This document shows positions 34,197 through 44,989 of a stretch of 64,000 bases of DNA, in pieces. A model generated the notes under the pieces. It saw nothing but the letters and a program-made list of their open reading frames with translations, was not told where the DNA came from and did no database searches. Every line of letters begins with the position of its first letter. Position 1 is the first letter of the stretch. Both the position numbers and the translations under genes were made by a program. The stretch spans positions 1 through 64,000 of the forward strand of contig JBBHKE010002649.1 in NCBI GenBank assembly GCA_037447655.1. Reading direction: 5' to 3'. This DNA comes from Zygnema cylindricum. Lineage: Eukaryota > Streptophyta > Zygnematophyceae > Zygnematales > Zygnemataceae.

Positions 34197-34596
34197 TTAA
34201 GAAAACTTACTACATCTTTTGCTTCCCGGAAAATGTTCCAGAAACTTATTGATAGTTTTAGGGATGAGGTATCGGAATCCGTTCTCCCGCTCCTCAGCGA
34301 TCATCCAGATGATTATCCGCAAACGATCCCTTTTGGTTGTAACGTGTTGCTTTTTCCGGCTGGACTGCTGCGGGTCAAAAGTTGTAGGTTGACTCCTTAG
34401 ATCTCCGCCCACAGTGTCGTCTTCTCCGCTCGAAGCTTCTTCCACGAGTGGCTCCACATGTGGTAATTCGGTTGCACCACTCGGATCCGACAGGGTTCAT
34501 CTCTACGATCAACTCTTCCACAACAGGTGCAGGGATATGAGATTTTTCGTTATATCTCGACGCGTAGTTACCCCACATTTTTGAAAATCTCCACAT
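34197..34596 (-). CDS. Unidentified exon-like ORF
   Basis: Two overlapping minus-strand frames, 34596-34375 (MWRFSKMWGNYASRYNEK...) and about 34490-34197 (...EASSGEDDTVGGD...KRDRLRIIIWMI...INKFLEHFPGSKRC), could be one frame-broken exon. The second ends at GATGTA/GTAAGTTTTC, a good splice donor near 34205. The composition is protein-like (acidic Ser patch, then a basic/aromatic region that might bind nucleic acid), but I recognise no family. It could be a host gene fragment or transposon-borne. Confidence 0.35.
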
Positions 34597-34699
34597 ACTT
34601 CCGACGACTAAGCGAATATTAATAGGAGGAGAGTGTAGTCAACAACAAGAGTCGGATGTAAGAGTAAACACAAATAAAAAAGCTAAATCGATAATGCCA

Positions 34700-37296
34700 T
34701 TGCTTGTCCGAAGGTGCAATATATACGTACATATTATGAAAGTGAGAAGTCATAAAAACGCGGAAATCAATTGTGAAAAGAGGTTGGGTTAAAAATTCAA
34801 ATTTTAATATTTGGTTTTAAATTTGAAAAATCACATTTTTTAAATACTAAAAAAATGAAGCGAGAAGCTGTAAAATTTGCCGCCAAATTTTTTTACGAAG
34901 CAACTGTGGAAAACGATGCAGGTTATTCAACGTACGGAATTATCCAGGAAAGAAATTTAACAAGAAAGACGGTTTGCGTATTATTGTTGTTTTACATGCA
35001 TCACATTTCCACGGTTAATAAAATGGCCACATGTAATTGTGGTCGTCCAATAATATGTCGCGTTACGTAGATTCGTTAAGATAACTTCTAATCGTGACTC
35101 ATTTAGAGTCAAACTTAACTGTAATAAGTGTTCATTTTCCGACTTCGTCCTCTGAAAGCAACATTATTAGGGTAATGAGTCATTATTAAAGTAAATTGAA
35201 TATAATATAACCACTAAAGTGCGACAATATTAGAGTTCCAAAGGAATTTTTTCACCTGAAAATGAAAAAAACGTAACGGAAATGCTGTTTACATTCGAAT
35301 TTCGTTGACAATCCGTCGTTCATAACTGTTGCTAATTAATTACGTAATTGCGCATTATTTACATGTTACCGTCGACGGTTGTGCGACGGAATTGACACTC
35401 AAAGTAACAAATAATACCAACGTCACAATGACGTCGACATATACGGACTGATACATTTTGTACGTCTACGTAATTTAGTGTTCATAATTATCGCGCACAT
35501 AATTATCGTCGACATAACCCAATATAGAATAACTAAATAAATTAGAGTAAACTTAATAGTTGAAAAAGCTCTATCACATAAATTAGCGTCAATTACTCTA
35601 ATTGTTTTTTTTTTGCTTTTTTACTCTAATTTTTTCATTACTCTAATTACGATTTGCAGTGTACATGTTGTCGTCTTGTGCTCTTCGACCCACGGCCACG
35701 CCAAAAAACGTCATCTTCAAACTTTTCTTCAAAAAACAGGGACGATGTTTTTTAAAACAAAGTATTTCTGCTAAACAAATAATAACACGTATACACACGT
35801 GTAGTAATTTTTCAAGCGACGACAAAAAAGACACAATTCGGTATGTTTTGTCCTTTTGCGTCCATCAAAGTACATAATTTGTTTCGTTTTGTCAATTTTC
35901 ATTCAGTACGTTTTGTCCGTTTGCGTCCATCAAGTACATAATTTGTTTCGTTTTGTCAGGTTCTGTTCAGTACGGATTTCTTCATTTCAGGGGATCTGAA
36001 GATTCCGATGCCATTTCACGAAAACGTGAAAAATCTCTGAGGGCGCCACATCAACTCGGACTCGCCGCCTCTCACGAACAATTTGGAGAATCACAGATTG
36101 TAGACGTTGGCAACCGTCACGCGCATGTCAGCGTATACAATCGTAACACCCTTAAGTTTTAATTCCGTTTTTACACATAGGGACACTTGAAACCCGGGTC
36201 CGCCGGATCTGCGCTAAAAGACAAAGTTTTTTCTCTAAGTTATGAGTACATGGAGACACACCCTTATATATCCCGTTCTTATTATAGAGCATAGTACAAA
36301 AGTAGGCGTTTTTATGGTAGGCCTTTGGTAGGCGCACAAAACTTGGCACTAAACTCGCGTAGAGTAGGCATACTGTATGGGTGTTCGTTGTGGACACTCT
36401 TGTACGGACGTACGAATCTGACGTATGATCATAGTTCAGCGCACGCCGACGCACGAAATTTTTTAGCGAACTAAAACACGCGGACGTTCAAAATTGCAGA
36501 CGCTAATATGACAGATAGTCCTATCGTAAGTTGTATTATGGGCTTTTCATGTGATCTTCTTAGATCAGTACTTTGATCAGAGACCGTCCGACAGTCTGAA
36601 TCTAACAGTTTAAATAAGTTTTACCTCAAAACTCATAGAAATTGGTTTTTTTGTCCGATATTTTTTCAAAATTTAGACATGACGTTTAATTCTCTATCGA
36701 TCGATGTGCAACTCAACCCTGTAACTATTTTTTTTCATTTTTCGACCAATACAATATGGGTCTTAAGGGCATATTGTATGTTTTGAATACAATAGGCATA
36801 TTGTATGGGCCTACTTTAACCTACTTTTGAACTATGTTATGAACATTATAATAGAATTAACGCTAATATGGAAACTATTTATTTAGTGTTAACCATTTTA
36901 TATTACGTTCTTCGAAATTAGTGTGATGTACGAATTGCTCGTATACGTACATTGCGTCGCCGTGACATCTCAATTTTTACAACATTAAAAGCGCTTTGCA
37001 TGTAAATTAAATTTCAGTACCAATAAGCCGCCGAAAAAATAGCGTTAATTTTACTCTAATTTACATGTTTACTACGATTTCCAAACCTTACAAGTACGTA
37101 TTTCGTCGAAAGCTGTCAAGATAGTACACCTGAACTTGAAATAATATCAATGACAGCTCAGCGTACAACTAACCAAGTCGACACACAAATTAGCGTTTAG
37201 TGCCAAATCAATGTTAATGCTTTTTTTTTTTTACACAAAATCATAAATTAGCGCTATTTAGACTTAATTAGCGTTTACGCTAAAAAAGTTTTACCC
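34700..37296. other. Intergenic DNA with repeat remnants
   Basis: No gene is supported. A MITE-like right end (CTCTAATTACGATTTGCAGTGTA) ends at about 35664. Sequence from about 35665 to 36080 is distantly similar to 58040-58340 (CGACCCAC..CCACGTCA..TTCAAAC; GATGCCATTTCA). Short open frames here have no recognisable domains. Confidence 0.4.
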
Positions 37297-37856
37297 TACA
37301 CCGCCAATTGCTATTAGCGTTGTGTACGCAAATTCCGTCCCGCTTTTTTTTTTTTTCTCCAATAGCGAAGCTTATTCTATATTTTTCTGTACGCCATTTA
37401 GGGTTATTTTCCAAGTACCGTACAAAACAGAAGTACGTCATCGTTTAAATAGTGTGATGTACCGTCAGTGTCATACAGTACAATATCGTATCTTTTTAAG
37501 GGAAAAAGTACAATTCATTATGTTTAGTAGCCACGGACGCATGAGAATGCGTGGTCTAAAAAGGGGATTAAATCGGGTTGTGAAATATCACCTTCGCACA
37601 TATTCGTCCAACAACTACGTTTCGACCGTGTGAACGTACGAGTTATGTACGATTTGTCAGATTTTGTACAAATACCTATATTAGTGTAATCAAGTTTGCG
37701 ACCGACATTTACTTTTTTCAAAGACCCAAATTAGAATTATTAAACAATTAGAATGTATGTTTTTTTTCAAAATTTTCAAATTCTTAATTAGCGTAAACCA
37801 TGGTAATTATTCATATATGCTAAAGAAACTTCTACGGTAATAGCGATTGGCAGTGA
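37297..37856. mobile_element. MITE, copy D (reversed)
   Basis: About 560 bp, ends TACACCGCCAATTGCTATTAG and GTAATAGCGATTGGCAGTG. The interior is the reverse complement of copy C at 2916-3480 (AAATTCCGTCCCGCTTTTTT near its left end). The right terminus has two substitutions. Confidence 0.7.
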
Positions 37857-37875
37857 AGTAACGATTAGCGGTGTA

Positions 37876-38067
37876 GTACTAGCACCAGTAGCAAGAAGAG
37901 CTTTATTATTTTTTTAAAAATCTCGATATATCGGCAATACGATATATAGGCGATATATCCCAATATTTTCCTTTTCGATATATCGAAACGATATATCGAT
38001 TATCGGGTACCCGAAATTCGATATATATCAAATATTGGCAAATGGTCATCGATACCAACACTACCGA
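37876..38067. mobile_element. Fragment of the 40436-41294 element, reversed
   Basis: Reverse complement of about 40436-40710: it ends GATACCAACACTA and contains GATTATCGGGTACC and GCACCAGTAGCAA. At the place of the long TA microsatellite it has only TTTTTTTAAAAATC. Confidence 0.6.
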
Positions 38068-38079
38068 TAGCAAAGGTCG

Positions 38080-38660
38080 CAAAAGTCAAAATTTTACATA
38101 ACCGAAACCGACCGTTTATTTTTTTCAAAATATGTGTAATCGACGCCCAACCAGGTTATGTCACGCACCAAAATTGTTAACCGTTAACTGACCGCGGTTT
38201 ACAAAAATAAAAGTTAACCGAAACTCGATTTCTCGCAACTAACAGTGCCCTCCCGTAACCGAAAAAGTACAAAATTACAACGCTCATTGTTATTAGTGTT
38301 AATGTACTTTGCAATAATGTACGACGTATGAATAAGCCAATAATTACGATTTGACACGTTCCCTAAGATTTGTGAAATGAATAGTGTTACTACCGTGTCA
38401 GATTTGCGACACTAATCATGATGTCACGTACTTCCACGATACCAAAAGAGTACAAAGCACAATAATGTTGGATTGTATGGACAGTACAAAATTTTCATTT
38501 TTTTTGGTTTTTTGGTTAACCGACCAACCGTAACCGACTTTTTTTTTTTTGGTTAATCAACCGCCCGACCCCAAAATTTGGCAACCCAATCGGTTTCGGA
38601 TCCAGCACGGGTAGTCGGTTAACGGTCGGTTAACGGTCGGTCACGGTTTCGTTTGACCGT
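38080..38660. repeat. Repeat rich in GGTTAACCG/CGGTTAACGG
   Basis: Both ends are dense in AACCG / CGGTT motifs in opposing orientation (CCGTTAACTGACCG near 38176, GGTTAACGGTCGGTTAACGG near 38618). Such subterminal repeats are typical of hAT elements. No transposase ORF is present. It seems to have split the left part of the TATCG-rich element. Borders are uncertain. Confidence 0.4.
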
Positions 38661-39092
38661 TTGGGACCTCTGGCCGATAGCGATAGTAATCCGAAATCGA
38701 ACGGTCAGCGGTCACGATATATCGGTCCGAGACCTACAAATTCCTTATTGGCGATAACTTAAAAATAAATATAGTACGCATACAATGATACTTTATGATT
38801 TACTGTGTAAAATCATTGACTTATATAGCGTGGCATGCCAAGTATAAGAATTTGTTTAATTGAAGTTTATTACGAAGAACGCAACACATAAACGTGGACA
38901 AATTTAAAAAAATAGTTTATAGTTCTAAAACTATTGTACCGAATAAAAAACAAACAAAACAATTGTAAAAACTAAAATTATTGTACCGAAAAAATAAATT
39001 ACATTGTAAATTTGTGAAGTCAAACTTTTTCTAAAACCAAACGAACAAAGCACATGAACAAATATGTCAGAATGCCGCCATTTAGCGCCACA

Positions 39093-40097
39093 TGCAATTC
39101 TATGTCCTCCATTGGACTACAGAATTCAGAAAGCCTCTAGATAGTTATTAACTAACCCACTTCTAATGGCAACCACTGCTACCCAAGCAGACAAGAATAC
39201 AATGTGACTGCACCATTGTGCAGCTTGTACCCCTTTGAGTCCGTAGGAAAAAGAATTTATGAAAACGCCCAACCAGGCGATAAGTTATGAGCCGGCAAAA
39301 ATGCCAATTTTATACAAAGCTCTCTTAGAGAGAGGTGACTGCCTACCAAATTTCCTAAGTCCTAAACCCCTCTCACAGCCCCTATCTACTAAAGTATGAA
39401 CCAATCATATGACTGTAAAGTACAAAAAGGTACTACGGCCGATGTCCTTTTTGTACGGCCTGTATACGACAAGGCCACTGAGTGGACACGTGTCACTTTT
39501 CAACTCGTCCGTACATTCCTTGGAATTCCCGCGACCGAATGTCATCCTTCCACGCGGCGCCAAGTCATGCCACGTCCATAAAAGCCAAAGTGACCATTCC
39601 GCGATCTCGGCGATGATATGTGTCGTCGGATTAAATCCGACATTAAATGTCGACGGTCGAAACAAATGTCCGATTCATTTGTTTCGTACGAAATGACGTC
39701 CGCACTAAACTTTAACAAGTTCTATGTTCCTTCGTTCAAATTCCAGTTAATTGATTTCAGTACCATACAATAGTTTAAATACATATCGAACCCTTTATCT
39801 CCTGACGGACTTCTACGACAGATTGGTTAGAGCTAACGGCTACGCCACGCTCTACCGGTCGGAGGTTCGAGTCCTGTCGAACTCAACCTGTTGTTGAGAG
39901 TGACTTATGTCGGTCTTTAGTCGTGCCTGCCGAGCTAGGACAACCATGGCTCAACCACCCTTTCTATCCCTCAGTGACTACAACAAGTATGGTGGGTAGT
40001 GAGAGGAGGTGGAGGCCGGCTGTCCGCCTTTTTCTTTTCCTTTTTGTACTGAACTATTTTAACCTAGAAAATACCACATAAATCTAATAATTTCACA
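39093..40097 (-). mobile_element. Solo LTR of the Copia-D/E family
   Basis: About 1005 bp, TGCAATTC...TTTCACA on the plus strand. It is flanked by CCACA and CCACC, a 5-bp duplication with one change; the empty site in copy 1 reads CCACC at 713-717. The minus strand carries the conserved gag ATG (ATGGAGGACAT) just before the LTR end. A tRNA-like segment with TGGTTAGAGC and GGTTCGAGTC lies at about 39825-39885. Confidence 0.85.
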
Positions 40098-40435
40098 CCA
40101 CCATCTTCTGAAAATTCAAAAGGACATTTTGGAAGGGTATGGGAGCGTAAATTAAAAATAACCAAGCAAATATTGCGATTTTTTTCGAAATCATGGGGAG
40201 GGGGGTTTGCGGCGCGTTCGAGGAATAACCTGTACTATTGAGTGTACGGACTGTATATTTATCTGTGCGGTCCGTATCGCTATCGCCGATAGTTATCGAT
40301 ATCGATGTTATCGCCGATAAACAACCGATAGTATCCGTTGTTTATGGGCGATAACACCAATGTCAATATATCATGCCATCGATTATTGGGAACCCGAAAA
40401 AAGACTCATATCGATTATCGACAAATCCTTGCTCA

Positions 40436-40585
40436 TAGTGTTAGGTATCGAGAACCATTTGTCGTTATTCAATATGTATCGAATTTCAGGTACCCGATAA
40501 TCGTTAAATCGCTTTGATATATCGAAAAGCTAAATATCGCGATTTATCGCAGATATGTCGCATCGCCGATATATCAAGGATTTAA

Positions 40586-40676
<91 letters not shown>

Positions 40677-41294
40677 TTTTGCTACTGCTTCTAGTAATAC
40701 TGTTGTTGCTAGTACTAGTTCTACTGCATCTGGTAGTTGTAGCTATTGCTACTCCAAATAAATAAATAATAATAAACATTCACATTTTGTACACTTCAAA
40801 CAATAATTAATAAAAATAATAATAAAAATTCACATTTTGTAAACTTAAAAAAATCAAACCCTAAGAATAAAAATAGAAATTCACATTTTATGCACTTCAA
40901 AAAATAATGTATACCAATAATAATAATTAGTCTCCATTTTTTTTTTCAAATCATATTTTGATTAATTTATTGTGAACTTTCTGTATGTGAAGTTCTCTAC
41001 GTACTAAATAAGTAATTATATGAATTACAGAATTAGTATTTTTTTGTCGGTTACATTTTGCGGCGTCTACCTTTAAGTCACGAAACAAAAATCACGCCGT
41101 ATGTGGGGTATGAAACAATTTGTCTTTTTTGTTAAAATAATATATTATATTAAATATTAAATTTAAAAAACACTGTATATCGCGATAATTTATGTTGGTC
41201 CTAGTACGATATATCGAGGAGTCTGCTCGATCGATATTCGATACATCGAATATCGAAATTATTGCGATATGAATTTACCTGATACCCAACACTA
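40436..41294. mobile_element. hAT-like miniature element with 8-bp target duplication
   Basis: 859 bp with inverted ends TAGTGTTAGGTATC and GATACCCAACACTA. It is flanked by CTTGCTCA (40428-40435) and CTTGTTGA (41295-41302), while the uninterrupted copy at 1083-1090 reads CTTACCGA. An 8-bp duplication and TAGTGTTGGG-type ends suit the hAT superfamily. No transposase is encoded. Confidence 0.65.
40589..40671. repeat. (AT)n microsatellite, 83 bp
   Basis: Uninterrupted AT dinucleotides within the hAT-like element. The related fragment at 37876-38067 lacks them. Confidence 0.95.
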
Positions 41295-41302
41295 CTTGTT
41301 GA

Positions 41303-42113
41303 TATACAACACTATTTTTTTTCCATTAGCTTGTATTTGACAAGTGACAAATATTGTGGTGAATGGCCAAGAATTTGACCATGGATGGTTTTGCAATGGA
41401 CGATAAATTGTTGCTGTTGACATGCTTTAATATTATTATATTACGATACCCTAGTACTATATGTTGTAGTTTTATATTGCATATCACTAATTACAATACC
41501 ATAGTACCTATATGCTATAAAATATTAAACTGCATATAGTCTATATTGTGCCATTTCACTTACGATTGGGCAATTTTTTCGTCCGTACAAAAATCTGTCT
41601 GAATCATATGAAAAGAATGCAAAGGCACACCGGATCCCTTTTTTAAGTGAAAAGGAAAGCGTCATTTTTTTGGTTGTCGGATTATTTGCAAGTGCGAATC
41701 AGACTGTCAACAATGGCGCCTTTATGATTGCTTTTTGCTGACACTGACGGCACCATCAAAAACGTCAAATCACTATGTACCGATGACAAGATACGCCGCC
41801 TTATATATATATATATATATATATATTGTTCTCGCGCAATTCACATTTAACTTTGAAGATGATTTAGCATGACAAGTTAAAGGGTCGAAAAGGGGTTTTC
41901 AAGGGTTTTTTAAGGGTTTTTTGGGGTTTTTTACGGTTTTTAAAGGTGTTTAGGGTTTTTATGGTTTTTTGGGTTTTTTTTGGTTTTTTAGGGTTTTAAT
42001 GACTGTCTACGGTTTTTTATTAAAAATAATGTACCTTCGAGCTTTGGGATGCTTGGTATGCTTTTTCGAAAAATGGAAGACTATATTGTGAATTTCATAT
42101 TAAGGTCCAGGAT
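41303..42113. other. Unassigned DNA with (AT)n and telomere-like tract
   Basis: It contains (AT)n of about 23 bp at 41804-41826 and a degenerate GGGTTTTT-rich tract at about 41885-42000 that recalls plant telomeric TTTAGGG only loosely. No gene is seen. Confidence 0.45.
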
Positions 42114-42118
42114 GAGTG

Positions 42119-43127
42119 TGTTGAAATTTGTGAAGTATTTTCTAGGTCTGAATTGTTGAGTAGAAAAACAAAATGGAAAGCGCAGGCAGTCTGCCTCCAC
42201 CCCTCTCTCTACCCCCCATACTTGTTGTGGTCACCGAAGGAGAGAGAGAGAGAGTAGTGGAGCCGTGGCTGCCTTAGCTTCATTAGGCAGGACTAAAGAG
42301 TGACTTTAAGTCACTCTTAACAAAAGGTTGAGTTCGGCAGGACTCGAACCTCTGACCGGCAGAGCGTGGCGTAGCCATCCGCTCTAACCAGTTTGTCGTA
42401 GAAGTTCGCTAGAATACATAGGGTGTGATTTCTACTTAAAGTGTGTTACGTCCTCTAAACCGATCAACGGAAATATGAATATAAGGACATAGAACAAATA
42501 AAATACGGTGCGGACATGATTCCGCACGAAACAAATGAATCAGACATTTGTTTCGACGGCTGAGATTACATTTTGGTTTATATCCAACGGCGCACATCAT
42601 CGCCGAGATCCCAAAGAGGTCACTTTGGCCTTTTTTCTGACGTGGCATGACCTGGCGCCACGTGGAGAGAAAACATTTGTTTGCGGGAATTCTAAAGAAC
42701 CTACGGACGAGTAAAAAGAGGGCACGCGCCCACGTATTAGCCTTGTCGTACATTGGTCGTACAAAAGGTACACCGGTAGTAGTACTTTTTGGTACGGTAC
42801 ACTAATATGATTGGTCCGTACTTCAGTAGATAGGAGTTATTAGAGAGAATTAGGACTTAGTGAATTTTGGAAAAACAATCACCTCTCGCCTTGAGGGTTT
42901 GTATAAAATAGGCATCTTTGCCACCCTTCAACTTATCGGTTGGTTGGCCGTTTTCATTGATTCTTTTTGCTACGGACTCACGGGAGTCGAGGCTGCACTG
43001 GGGTTTCTATGAGACTGTCAGTTTTTCTTCCTCTAGGGCAGTAGTGGTTGTGGCTTGAAGTGGGTTAGTTAAAAGCTATCTAGAGGCTTCGTGAATTATG
43101 TAGTCCAATGCAGAACACAGAATTGCA
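42119..43127 (+). mobile_element. Solo LTR, perfect GAGTG target duplication
   Basis: 1009 bp, TGTTGAAAT...GAATTGCA, flanked on both sides by GAGTG (42114-42118 and 43128-43132). A TATAAAATA box lies at 42902-42910. The tRNA-like segment is present on the minus strand at about 42330-42405. The gag-start ATG is kept near 43109. Confidence 0.92.
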
Positions 43128-43132
43128 GAGTG

Positions 43133-43958
43133 AAAATATAAGTAATATTTATGCCTTAAGTCTTATGGTCAAATATTTTTCAGTAAAGTATTCAATTCCA
43201 TCGTCACATGCATTTGGTTTAATTTTCCAACTTACATTTTCCTTTGGTAAGTTAATGACTGAAGGAAGATTAGCTTGAGCTTCATGTTTTCTTGTTTAAC
43301 ATTAAAGAATTGTCGTAAGTTTAAATTTTAGTTTAGTCATGAAAGTTTGTGGCTTGGTGACATAAAAGTATCTTTTCCTAGTTTGCTCGCCTTTTCCGAA
43401 TTTATACAAATTTTCTTTTGGAGGGTATCCTCAACAAGGCGCAGATCATTTTTGACCCGCTAAATTTGCTAATTGTTTCAACCTAGCTTTTATAAAATAG
43501 ATAACCCGCGCTAAGTTTGAGTTTCAATAGGTTTTTTATTTTTTTACAAATGATTTAACCTCTACCTTTTAGTAGCGAGCAATTTGCCTCCCACACCGTA
43601 ATGTACTACATGTTTATCATTTTCAAGATTTTGTCTTTTCACAATTCTCCACAATTTTTAGCGTAAATGATGGTTGATCGACAATTAGGCCACATGAGTT
43701 GAATTTATATGTTTTCTTTCATTTGTTTAAATTGATCGGCATGGGTTGGTTCTCAAAAGTCGGGTGGTGATGATAACATGTCTAAGTTGATAAAATTTCA
43801 TTATCGAAATTATTTTCTTTATTTTTTGGTCGGTGGCGTCTACATTGCTCCCCTTGTCATCTCTTTCACTCATGCATTATAATTCAATTTTCCACTAGTC
43901 TTCTTTCAATAATAAAAATATTATTTATTTTCCACTGCTTTGATAGAGATGTCTTGGT
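43133..43958. other. Unassigned AT-rich DNA
   Basis: No gene, repeat end or tandem array is recognised between the solo LTR and Copia-D. Confidence 0.4.
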
Positions 43959-43963
43959 ATAGA

Positions 43964-44970
43964 TGTAATTTTGTGTCCTCCATTGGACTATAAAATTAAG
44001 GAAGCCTCTAGATAGCTTTTAACTAGCCCACTTCTACCCACAACCACTGCTGCTCAAAAGGGCAAACTTGTAGTATGAGTGCCTTCATGTGCAGTTTGGA
44101 CTCCCCTGAGTCCGTAGCAAAAAGAATCACTGAAAACAGCCAACCAACCGATAAGTCATGAAGTGGCAAAAATGCCAATTTATACAAACTCTCAAAGAGA
44201 GAGGTGACTGTCTATCCAAAAAATGCTAAGTCCTAACCCCTCTCACAATCCCTATCTACTACATTACGAACAAATCAAATAACTGTAAAGTACAGAAAGG
44301 TACTACGACCGATGTTCTTTCTGTACGGCTTGTGTAGAACAAGGCCAAAGAGTGGACGCGTGTCACCCTTCCACTCGACCGTATGTTCTCTGAAATTCTT
44401 GCGACCAAATGTTATCCCTCCACGTGGCGCCAAGTCATGCCACGTCCATAAATGCCAAAGTGACCATTCCGCAAATTCGGTAATGATGTATGTCGTCGGA
44501 TTAAATCTGACATTAAATGTCGGCCGTCGAAACAAATGTCCGATTCATTTGTTCAATGCGAAATGACGTCCGCACCAAAACTTTACCTAGTTCTATGTTC
44601 ATTTGTTCACATTTAAGTTAATCGATTTGATAACGATGTACAAGTTTAAATATGAATCAAACACTATGTATCCTAACGGACTTCTACAACAAACAGATTA
44701 GAGCTAACAGCTACGCCGCGCTCCGCCGGTCAGAGGTTTGAGTCTTGCCGAACTCAACCTTTTGTTGAGAGTGACATAAGTCACTCTTTAGTCTTGCCCG
44801 TTGAACCAAGGCAGCCATGGCTCAACAACCCTTTCTTTCTTTCAGTTTCTACAACAAGTATGGTGGCTAGAGAGAGGAGGTTGAGGCCGGTTGTCCTCCT
44901 ATTTCTTTTTCTTTTTTATACTCATATATTTAGACCTAGAAAATACTTTATAAATCTAGTAATTTCAACA
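43964..44970 (-). repeat. Copia-D 3' LTR
   Basis: TGTAATTTTGTGTCC...TTTCAACA on the plus strand. The minus-strand purine tract AGAAAATAAGGGGAG lies at 44971-44985. It contains the tRNA-like segment near 44690-44755 and a TCTCACTTATG/AAGTCACTCT-type hairpin near 44766-44790. Confidence 0.85.
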
Positions 44971-44989
44971 CTCCCCTTATTTTCTAATC

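Larger units (their letters stand above)
38668..41310. mobile_element. TATCG-rich element, copy 2, carrying two insertions
   Basis: Collinear with 302-1102: 38668-39092 matches about 345-717, 40098-40428 matches about 713-1083, and 41303 onward (TATACAACACTA) matches the right terminus. The gaps are a solo LTR (39093-40097) and a second element (40436-41294). Copy 1 supplies the empty sites for both. Confidence 0.7.

Noticed and set aside
40555-40779. Open frames of alternating Ile-Tyr
   Set aside because: Produced by the (AT)n microsatellite.
42330-42405. A functional tRNA gene in the LTR
   Set aside because: B-box and A-box words are present, but the T stem and acceptor stem do not pair, and the same segment is repeated in all LTRs of the family.
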